From Dermabacter sp. p3-SID358 (lineage in GTDB: Bacteria; Actinomycetota; Actinomycetes; Actinomycetales; Dermabacteraceae): a DNA stretch of 64,000 nt. Position 1 is the stretch's first letter, and the number at the start of each line of letters is the position of its first letter. Position numbers and translations under genes: made by a program. Below are positions 41,091 through 48,021 of the stretch, piece by piece. The stretch spans positions 99,789 through 163,788 of the forward strand of contig NZ_JALXOZ010000003.1 of assembly GCF_025147465.1 (NCBI RefSeq), read 5' to 3'. Under the pieces are notes generated by a model, which saw only the letters and a program-made list of their open reading frames with translations, had not been told where the DNA came from and ran no database searches.

Positions 41091-41193
41091 GAGTGACGGT
41101 AGGTAGTAAGGGGAAGAGTGACAGTAGGTAGTGACGGGGAGGAGTGACGGTAGGTAGTGACGGGGAGGAGTGGCGGAAGGCAGCGACGGGGGC
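41091..41193 (+). repeat. 26-bp tandem repeat, four copies
   Basis: Four units of the form AGTGACGGTAGGTAGTGACGGGGAGG (periods 25, 26 and 26) follow directly on the palindromic element. Unit 1 has TAAGGGG in place of TGACGGGG and unit 4 is more diverged. The start of each unit equals the outer flank (GAGTGACGGTAG) of the element family, suggesting expansion of that flank. Confidence 0.85.
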
Positions 41194-41391
41194 CGACGCC
41201 CGCCTAGCCCATATCGACGTCAAAGAAACGCGAATCGCGCCACTAGAATCCCGCAACCTGCCCCCGACCGACAAAGAAGGGTGCTAGTCTTCGAGCGGTT
41301 GTGCACGGACATGGACAGAGAGCCATGCGAGCACATTCATGTGATCCGGGTACAGCCATGCCTTTGTCCCGTTTTCACGTGAGGAATGTGC

Positions 41392-42705
41392 ATGAGCACC
41401 GTAGCGCCTGAGCGCCCCGCAACCACCAGTAATATCGCCCGCCCCGCTAAGAACGAGACCGCAGTGACGGCCTCGGGGCCGGCCCCGACCGAAGCACACG
41501 GCCACGACGCCGACTTCAGCTTCACCCCCGTTCCCGCATCCGCGCGCCACGGCTTTTGGGCCGTGGGCTTCGTGATGCTTGGATTCACCTTCTTCTCGGC
41601 CTCGATGAGCGTCGGCGCGAAGATCGGCAATGGCCTCGATCTTGGCGGCTTCGTGTGGGCCACGACGATCGGCGGCCTCGTGCTCGCGATCTACACCGGC
41701 GGCCTTGCCTACCTCGGTGCAAAGACCGGCATGGGCCTCGACCTCCTCGCCCGCAAGGCATTCGGCCGCATCGGCTCGCTCCTTCCCTCGGCCCTCGTGG
41801 GCCTCACTCAAATGGGCTGGTTCGGCGTGGGAGTCGCGATGCTCGGCATCCCCGTCGCCGATCTCCTGCACATCAGCCCCTGGTGGATCGTGGTTGCCGC
41901 CGGTGCTGCGATGACCGCCTCCGCGTACTTCGGCATGAAGGCGATCGAGATCGTCTCGTTCGTGTCGGTGCCGCTCATCGCGATCCTCGGTACCTACTCG
42001 ATGGTGACGGCCACGAGCAAGGCCGGCGGCCTTGTTGAGGTGTTCGGCGACGGCTCGATGCCGATCGTGACCGGCATCGGCATGGTCGTGGGTTCGTTCA
42101 TCTCGGGCGGCACCGCGACCCCGAACTTCACGCGCTTCGCGCGCTCGGCGAAGGTTGCCGTCATCACCACGGTCATCGCGTTCTTCCTCGGCAACACCCT
42201 CATGTTCAGCTTTGGCGCTGTCGGTGGTGCGTTCACCGGCAAGGACGACATTTTCTACGTCATGATCGCCCAGGGCCTCGCGATCCCCGCGATCCTCGTG
42301 CTCGGCGCGAACATCTGGACCACGAACAACAACGCTCTCTATACCTCTGGCCTGGGATTTTCGAACATTACGCGCGTGCGCACCCGCCCCATGACCCTCA
42401 TCGCGGGCATTTTCGGCACGGTCAGCGCGCTGTGGCTGTACGAGAACTTCGTGGGCTGGCTGAGCTTCCTCAACGCCGCCCTTCCGCCGATCGGCGCGAT
42501 CATCATCGTGGACTTCTTCGTGCGCAAGCACGCCTACCTCGATGCCAACGCTGAGGAGCAGACCGTTGCTCCGCACGCGGTCATCGGCGTTATCGCCGGC
42601 GGTCTCGTGGGCTACTTCGTGCCGTGGGGTATCTCGGCGATCAACGCGGTCGTGGTCGCGATTGCCATTCACCTCATCGGCGTAGCCTTGACGAAGCGCC
42701 GCTAA
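41392..42705 (+). CDS. codB: NCS1-family cytosine permease
   Basis: A 437-residue transporter of the nucleobase-cation symport-1 family with about 12 membrane segments. The segments GFVMLGFTFFSASMSVGAKIG, GLDLLARKAFGRIGSLLPS, GSFISGGTATPNFTRFARSAK and NNALYTSGLGFSNI are characteristic of CodB-type cytosine importers. Specificity is supported by the cytosine-deaminase-like gene 163 bases downstream on the same strand. The start is ATG 41392 after GTGAGGAA. I see no recognisable riboswitch in the short leader. Both genes probably form one salvage operon. Confidence 0.9.
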   Translation: MSTVAPERPATTSNIARPAKNETAVTASGPAPTEAHGHDADFSFTPVPASARHGFWAVGFVMLGFTFFSASMSVGAKIGNGLDLGGFVWATTIGGLVLAIYTGGLAYLGAKTGMGLDLLARKAFGRIGSLLPSALVGLTQMGWFGVGVAMLGIPVADLLHISPWWIVVAAGAAMTASAYFGMKAIEIVSFVSVPLIAILGTYSMVTATSKAGGLVEVFGDGSMPIVTGIGMVVGSFISGGTATPNFTRFARSAKVAVITTVIAFFLGNTLMFSFGAVGGAFTGKDDIFYVMIAQGLAIPAILVLGANIWTTNNNALYTSGLGFSNITRVRTRPMTLIAGIFGTVSALWLYENFVGWLSFLNAALPPIGAIIIVDFFVRKHAYLDANAEEQTVAPHAVIGVIAGGLVGYFVPWGISAINAVVVAIAIHLIGVALTKRR

Positions 42706-42868
42706 CAGCACCGTGGGGCGCGGCGTGGTTCGCCGTGTGCAGGCGGGCCGCGCCCGACTCACGTCCGGGCTGGTCGCCGTCCCGAGCGGCGCCACTCCAG
42801 TGCCCACCTCAGTCACCTCTCACCTCAGCCCCAGCTTCCCTCTCCCGCACCGATAGAAAGGCCTCTTC

Positions 42869-44104
42869 GTGCTCATCCAGAACGTTTCCCTTCCGAGCCG
42901 TGAGGGCTCGGTTGACCTTCGCATTTCCGACGGTTGCTTTACCCACATCGAACCGAATCTCCCCGCAGAGCCCGGCGAAGAGACGTGGGATGCCGAGGGT
43001 CGACTCGCGCTTCCGCCTTTCGTGGAGAGCCACATCCACCTTGATTCGGTTCTCACCGCGGGCGAGCCGCGATGGAACATGAGTGGCACCCTGTTCGAGG
43101 GGATCGAGCGCTGGAGCGAGCGGAAGAAGACCTTGAGCGTTGAGGACGTCAGGGAGCGCGTTCGCCGCGTCGCGCGCGACCAGGCGAGCTTCGGCGTGCA
43201 GTACGTGCGCACCCACGTGGATGTGACCGACCCCGAGCTCACGGCGCTGCGCGCGATGCTCGAGCTGCGCGACGAGCTCGCCGACCTCATCACTCTCCAG
43301 ATCGTGGCGTTCCCGCAGGAGGGCATCGATTCGTTCCCGAATGGCCGCGACCTGATGGTCAGGGCTGCCGACATGGGCGTGGATGCGATCGGCGCGATTC
43401 CCCACTTCGAATTCACGCGCGAATACTCGGTGGATTCGCTCAACTTCGCGTGCGAGCTTGCGCGCGATCGGGGCCTGCTCATGGACGTGCACTGCGACGA
43501 GATCGATGATGAGGCCTCGCGTGGCCTCGAGACCCTCGCGGCGCGCGCCCTCGAGTTCGGCATGGGAGAGAAGGTCACGGCTTCGCACACCACGGCGATG
43601 CATTCCTATAACAACGCTTACTTCGTGCGCCTATTGCGCCTGCTCACGATGAGCGGGATCAACTTCGTCTCGAACCCGATGGTGAACACGCACTTGCAGG
43701 GCCGCATGGACACGTATCCGAAGCGCCGCGGCGTCACGCGCGTCAAGGAGCTCACGGAGGCTGGCATCAACGTGAGTTTCGGGACCGACGATATCCGCGA
43801 CCCGTGGAACCCGCTCGGTACGGGGAATCTCCGCGACATTGTGCTGACGGGCCTTTATGTCACGCAAATGATGGGCTACCCGCAGATTGCCGAGTCCTAC
43901 AACTTCGTGACCCACAATGCTGCGCGCACGCTGCACCTCGAAAATTACGGCATCGAGGTGGGCAACCCCGCGCGTTTCGTGGTGCTTGACGCCCCGGATT
44001 GGGTTGAGGCGCTCAACTTCAATGCGCCCGTGGTGCGCTCGTATCGCGATGGGAAGCTCATCGCGAAGACCGAGCCGGCGACCCGCGAGGTGTTCTGGGG
44101 CTAG
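42869..44104 (+). CDS. codA: cytosine deaminase-like amidohydrolase
   Basis: A 411-residue metal-dependent amidohydrolase of the cytosine deaminase group, converting cytosine to uracil and ammonia. The metal site is visible as HIHLD (His55, His57), VDVHCDEIDDE near residue 207, HTTAMHS near 237, and the catalytic Asp in FGTDDIRDPWNPLGTGN. RTHVDVTDPEL matches CodA. The start is GTG 42869 with GAAAGG upstream. Its pairing with codB makes cytosine the likely substrate, although isocytosine or creatinine-type substrates occur in the family. A terminator hairpin follows at about 44211-44250. The 106 bases after the stop hold another hairpin (44146-44186) and no gene. Confidence 0.88.
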   Translation: MLIQNVSLPSREGSVDLRISDGCFTHIEPNLPAEPGEETWDAEGRLALPPFVESHIHLDSVLTAGEPRWNMSGTLFEGIERWSERKKTLSVEDVRERVRRVARDQASFGVQYVRTHVDVTDPELTALRAMLELRDELADLITLQIVAFPQEGIDSFPNGRDLMVRAADMGVDAIGAIPHFEFTREYSVDSLNFACELARDRGLLMDVHCDEIDDEASRGLETLAARALEFGMGEKVTASHTTAMHSYNNAYFVRLLRLLTMSGINFVSNPMVNTHLQGRMDTYPKRRGVTRVKELTEAGINVSFGTDDIRDPWNPLGTGNLRDIVLTGLYVTQMMGYPQIAESYNFVTHNAARTLHLENYGIEVGNPARFVVLDAPDWVEALNFNAPVVRSYRDGKLIAKTEPATREVFWG

Positions 44105-44210
44105 GCCCTGCTCGCTGCTGCGCGGGAAGCGTAGGAGGTGCGACCGAGAAGAGCGAGCGCTGTGACGCTCGCGGGGTGCTCTTCACGGGGGTAGCCGCAT
44201 CGGTTTTCGC

Positions 44211-44250
44211 AAAAAGAAGGGACCCGGGCAATCGCCCGGGCCCTCCCTTT
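44211..44250. terminator. bidirectional terminator between codA and the MPRTG surface protein
   Basis: The CCCGGGC/GCCCGGG stem around AATC is flanked by AAAAAGAAGGGA on one side and TCCCTTTT on the other, so a T run follows the stem in both directions. The two neighbouring genes converge here. Confidence 0.85.
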
Positions 44251-44263
44251 TGCCTGTCTCTGC

Positions 44264-45112
44264 TTAGTTCTTGCGCATGCGGATCACGGCGAAGGCGCCG
44301 CCGCCGATGAGCGCGAGGGCGAGAACTGCCGTTGCGGCGATCTCGGCGCCCGTGCGAGGCATGAAGCCGCGGGTGCCGCTCTGCGCGCCCGAGGAGTTCG
44401 AGGAGGAAGCGGGGGCCTGCTTCGACGGGCCAGCCGGTGCACTGCCGCTTGCCGAGTCATCGTCGGAATCCGAGCCGCCCTCCTGCGGGGGAGTTGCCGG
44501 GAGGGCCGCGTCATCACCCGAGCCGGTGCCGCCCTCGCCGGTGTTGCCATCCTCGGTGCCGGAATCCGCTTCGCCGTCGTCACTCGGTGCCGGGGTGGGA
44601 TCGGGGACCTCGGTGAAGGAGATGCCGTTCATCTGCCATTCGCTCTCGGTGATCGTGAGGTCTTGGACGACGGGGTTGGGGGCAACCTGCGGGATGCCGT
44701 TGTCGATCTTCACGCACTCAATGAGGAGGCTCGCTTCCCCTTCCTTGGCGAAGTCGACGAAGCTCGCGTCGATGGGGTTGACGGCCTTGCCGTCCACGAG
44801 GTCGTCAACGCCCGACATGACGATGGGCATGTCGTTGGTGGGGATGTCGGCGACGTCGACACCCTGAAGGAAGGACGTGCGGGCGCCGTCGACGTAAGGC
44901 TCTTCGCACTTCACGCGGGACTTCACGGTGTAGGTGAAGGGGTCGGCGTCGAGCGCGCCCTGCTTCTGGACGCCGTCGGACGTCTCGATGGTCGCTTTCA
45001 CGTCCTTGTCGATGCTCACCTCGGTTTTCGCGGAGGCGACCTGGGGGAGGGCGAGGAGCGCAGCGGCGCCGACGAGGGCGATCGGGCGACGGAGGGAGAG
45101 GGAGAGCTGCAT
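44264..45112 (-). CDS. MPRTG-anchored surface protein, unknown domain
   Basis: A 282-residue secreted protein with a signal peptide (1-28, ALVGAAALLALPQVASA) and a single extracellular domain (about 30-165) with two cysteines that could form a disulfide (VKCEEPYV, LLIECVKIDN). A Ser/Gly/Asp-rich linker leads to the sorting signal MPRTGAE, a hydrophobic helix and RMRKN. Met replaces Leu in the sortase motif. I do not recognise the folded domain. The start is ATG 45112 with AAGGAA upstream. It diverges from a Tat-exported PHP-type enzyme, with an 11-of-12 inverted repeat between them. Confidence 0.75.
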   Translation of the reverse strand: MQLSLSLRRPIALVGAAALLALPQVASAKTEVSIDKDVKATIETSDGVQKQGALDADPFTYTVKSRVKCEEPYVDGARTSFLQGVDVADIPTNDMPIVMSGVDDLVDGKAVNPIDASFVDFAKEGEASLLIECVKIDNGIPQVAPNPVVQDLTITESEWQMNGISFTEVPDPTPAPSDDGEADSGTEDGNTGEGGTGSGDDAALPATPPQEGGSDSDDDSASGSAPAGPSKQAPASSSNSSGAQSGTRGFMPRTGAEIAATAVLALALIGGGAFAVIRMRKN

Positions 45113-45183
45113 GGTTCTACACGTTCCTTGAGCACGGAAGGGGGTTGGCGAGGACAACTGTGACAGGTCGTAGTAAATGCCGG

Positions 45184-45222
45184 GTAACTAATCGGTGTCG
45201 AGCTTCGCCGCCGATTCGTTAC
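45184..45222. promoter_or_regulatory. 12-bp inverted repeat in a divergent promoter region
   Basis: GTAACTAATCGG and CCGATTCGTTAC are complementary at 11 of 12 positions with 15 bases between. The repeat lies between the surface-protein start (45112) and the PHP-enzyme start (45289) and could serve both promoters. Confidence 0.45.
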
Positions 45223-45288
45223 TCTCCCTTCACTTAGACCCTTTAGCGTTCTGATTGGCCTTCCGAAGCCTTGAGAGAAAGAATCCCC

Positions 45289-46980
45289 ATGACCGAGCTC
45301 CGCTCCTCCCACGCCTCCTCCTTCACGAGCCCAAGCCGCCGCACCGTTCTTCGCGGCACCGTCGCCGCCGGCGCCCTCGGTGCCGTCGCGGCCGCTGGCA
45401 CCGGCTCCGCGATCGCCGAAGAAGCCCCCGCGCCCGAGCCACAGGATCTCGCCCCCGCCGAGACGGGCCTCGAGTGGCTCGTCGTTGACCACCACGTGCA
45501 CTCGCTCTACAGCCACGATGCGAAGTACACGATGGACATGATCATGGATAAGGCCGAGGAGTTCGGCGTGGACGTCATTGCGTTCACCGAGCACTCCAAC
45601 TGGGGCCACGCCAACAAGGGCGGCGTGTGGGAAGCGAACCGCCTCATTCGCAAGGCTCGCGACGAGCGCAAGCTCATGGTGCTCCAGGGCATCGAGTGGT
45701 ACATCCCCGCGGCCGAGCACTGCACCGTGCTCATTGCCCCCGGCGTTAACGAGGCGCGTGTGCTGCGCACCTTCGAGCTCGAGTTCGATGGCAAGCTCAA
45801 CGGCTGGGAGAAGCCGGAGCGCGGCACCGAAGATGAAAAATTTCAGGAAAAGAAGGCATGCGAGGCCATCGCCTGGCTCGGCCAGCAGAAGCGCGAAGGC
45901 TTCATCGACGACGCGATTGTGATCGCGAACCACCCGAGCCGTTACTGCATTGACTCCCCGAAGGAACTTCGCGCGTGGCACGATGCCGACCAGGACATCT
46001 ACCTCGGCATGGAAGGCGCCCCCGGTGCCCAGGGCTCGGCCTTTGGCCTCAACCGCGATCCGAAGTTCCAGCGTGGTGAATACGAGAACAGCCGCCGCAA
46101 GGACTCGTCCCCGCACTACCCCGACGAAGCCTTCCGCACGCGCGGCGGCTTCGACTATCTCACCTCGGTCGTTGGCGGCATGTGGGACTCGCTGCTCTCT
46201 GAGGGCCGCCGCTACTGGATCACCTCGAACTCCGACTTCCACCTCAAGACCCACGATACCTACCGCGTGGGCGACTACCCGAAGGGTGACGGCTGGGAGG
46301 AAGGCGCGAGCCTCGGCAACTTCAACCGTGCGGGCCGCCGCCCCGTGCCCGTCAACACGAACGAAGCTCAGGGCGGAAGCGACTACTGGCCCGGCCAGTT
46401 CTCCCGCACGCACGTGGGTGCCACGAGCCGCTCCTACGAAGCGGTCATGGAGGCCATGCGCGCCGGTCGCATCTGGATCGAGCACGGCCACCTCATTTCC
46501 GGTCTCGAGGTCGTCCTTTTCGCGAAGGACGACAGCGCCGAGCCCGTGACTCTCGGTGACACACTCAAGGTCAAGGCCGGCACCGAGCTTGGCCTGCGCG
46601 TGAGCGTGACGCCCACGACGAAGGAGAACTCCGCTGGGATCCTCCCGGAGCTCGCGCACATCGACCTCATCCGCGGGCTCATCACGGGCCCGGTTGAGGA
46701 TGTCAACACGACGACGGCCCCTCACACCAAGGTCGTTGAGCGCAAGGAAACCGCAGGCCACGGGCTTGAGAAGTTCACGGTCGAATTCGACCTCGGCGTC
46801 GTCGAAGAAAGCGGCTACATTCGCCTTCGCGGAAGCGACGGCAAGCGCTCGGGCGTCGGCCCGATGGGTGCTGACGTTGACCCGGCCGGCCCCATCCCCC
46901 ACGGTGGCGGCAACGGCGAGGGCAGCCCGTGGATCGACACGTGGATGTACACGAACCCGATCTTCTTCAAGGTTTCCTGA
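45289..46980 (+). CDS. Tat-exported PHP-domain metallohydrolase
   Basis: A 563-residue secreted enzyme. A twin-arginine signal (SRRTVLRGTVAAGALGAVAA) spans about residues 14-50. The PHP metal site begins with VVDHHVHSLYSHDAKYT and continues with IAFTEHSNWGH, VLQGIEWY, VIANHPSR, and YWITSNSDFH. The C-terminal part (about 405-563) is a beta-rich domain. PHP enzymes cleave phosphoesters with a trinuclear metal centre; export in folded form by Tat fits metal loading in the cytosol. ATG 45289 follows GAGAAAG. It is followed by a terminator and a second Tat-exported phosphodiesterase-like gene. The natural substrate is unknown. Confidence 0.82.
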   Translation: MTELRSSHASSFTSPSRRTVLRGTVAAGALGAVAAAGTGSAIAEEAPAPEPQDLAPAETGLEWLVVDHHVHSLYSHDAKYTMDMIMDKAEEFGVDVIAFTEHSNWGHANKGGVWEANRLIRKARDERKLMVLQGIEWYIPAAEHCTVLIAPGVNEARVLRTFELEFDGKLNGWEKPERGTEDEKFQEKKACEAIAWLGQQKREGFIDDAIVIANHPSRYCIDSPKELRAWHDADQDIYLGMEGAPGAQGSAFGLNRDPKFQRGEYENSRRKDSSPHYPDEAFRTRGGFDYLTSVVGGMWDSLLSEGRRYWITSNSDFHLKTHDTYRVGDYPKGDGWEEGASLGNFNRAGRRPVPVNTNEAQGGSDYWPGQFSRTHVGATSRSYEAVMEAMRAGRIWIEHGHLISGLEVVLFAKDDSAEPVTLGDTLKVKAGTELGLRVSVTPTTKENSAGILPELAHIDLIRGLITGPVEDVNTTTAPHTKVVERKETAGHGLEKFTVEFDLGVVEESGYIRLRGSDGKRSGVGPMGADVDPAGPIPHGGGNGEGSPWIDTWMYTNPIFFKVS

Positions 46981-47001
46981 TTTTGGTTTTCTGAAAGCGT
47001 A

Positions 47002-47040
47002 GGGCTCGGGCCCGCGGTATCGTCTCGCGGGTCTGGGCCC
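47002..47040 (+). terminator. terminator after the PHP-domain gene
   Basis: A 15-bp stem with one or two mismatches (GGGCTCGGGCCCGCG against CGCGGGTCTGGGCCC) is followed by TTCG. Confidence 0.8.
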
Positions 47041-47070
47041 TTCGCCATGAACGAAAGGACTTCTCACGTG

Positions 47071-48003
47071 ATGCCCCTCAACCGTCGGACATTCCTGACC
47101 GCTGCCGCCGCCACAGCCGCGAGTGCCGCTGCCCTCACGCCCGCGACCGCCTCGCCGCTCTACGAGCGCGACGAGAACGATATGCCGCGCCTTCTCGACA
47201 ATCCTTTCGATCAGAGCCTCACGAACCCCGCGCCCGAGGGGTGGGTCTCGAAGAGCCCGCTGCAGCGCGCCCACGCCCACAACGACTACCTCCATGAGCA
47301 CCCGCTGTGGGATGCGCTCGCGGAAGGCTTCTGCTCGGTTGAGGCCGACGTGTGGTTCGAGGGCGGCAAGATCCTCCTTGGGCACACGCGCCTCGGCGTG
47401 CTGAGCGGCCGCTCCCTCGAGGAGTTCTATGTGAAGCCGCTCGCAGCGCTCGTGCGTAGCAACGGCGGCCATGTGTTCCCCGGCTACGAGGGCCCGTTCC
47501 AGCTCCTCATCGACATCAAGGACCAGGGCGAGAAGCAGCTTCCCGCGATCGAGCAGATGCTCGCGCCGTACAGCGACGTGTTCTGGCACGTGAATCGCTG
47601 CGGCGAGGTCGTCGAGAACCCCGTGCGCGTGGTATACACGGGCGGCCGCCCGTTCGACCTCATCAAGGACAACCCCGAGCGTTTCGGCTCGGCCGACGGT
47701 CACCTCGGTGACCTCGGTGGCGAGGCGCGCCCGCTCGAGATGCCCCTTGTCTCGGAAAGCTGGAGCGAGTGGGGCTGGCAGGGCTTTGGCGAACGGCCCG
47801 AGGATCAGTTCCGCTCGCTCAAGGAGTTTTCCGACGGCGCCCACGCCATGGGTGCACGCTCACGCCTGTGGGGAGCCCCCTCGAAGCTTCCGAAGCGCCG
47901 CGAGATTCTCTGGCAGATGCAGCTCGATGCGGGCATCGATCTCATCAACGCCGACCACCTTCCCGAGCTGCGCGCGTTCCTTCTCGAGCGCGGCGTCGCC
48001 TAA
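47071..48003 (+). CDS. Tat-exported AIM6-like / GDPD-superfamily phosphodiesterase
   Basis: A 310-residue secreted protein with a twin-arginine signal (NRRTFLTAAAATAASAAAL). The catalytic fold is of the PI-PLC/GDPD TIM-barrel type. The first His motif is RAHAHNDYLHEHPLWDAL, the acid pair SVEADVWFEGGKILLGHTRLGV follows, and LLIDIKDQGEK and DLINADHLPELRAFL complete it. The HNDY form matches AIM6-like proteins. It would hydrolyse glycerophosphodiester or inositol-phosphate lipids outside the cell. I prefer ATG 47071, or GTG 47068, with GAAAGGA upstream, rather than ATG 47047, which overlaps that site. With the preceding PHP enzyme it suggests extracellular phosphate scavenging. Confidence 0.75.
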   Translation: MPLNRRTFLTAAAATAASAAALTPATASPLYERDENDMPRLLDNPFDQSLTNPAPEGWVSKSPLQRAHAHNDYLHEHPLWDALAEGFCSVEADVWFEGGKILLGHTRLGVLSGRSLEEFYVKPLAALVRSNGGHVFPGYEGPFQLLIDIKDQGEKQLPAIEQMLAPYSDVFWHVNRCGEVVENPVRVVYTGGRPFDLIKDNPERFGSADGHLGDLGGEARPLEMPLVSESWSEWGWQGFGERPEDQFRSLKEFSDGAHAMGARSRLWGAPSKLPKRREILWQMQLDAGIDLINADHLPELRAFLLERGVA

Positions 48004-48021
48004 GACTCCCCGCTCGAAGGC

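Noticed and set aside
41284..42816. Minus-strand frame of 510 codons opposite codB
   Set aside because: It is low-complexity Arg/Glu/His-rich sequence, typical of the antisense of a high-GC membrane-protein gene.
45016..47844. Minus-strand frame of 942 codons opposite the PHP and GDPD-like genes
   Set aside because: It spans two plus-strand genes with clear catalytic motifs and a terminator; it is a GC-driven shadow frame.
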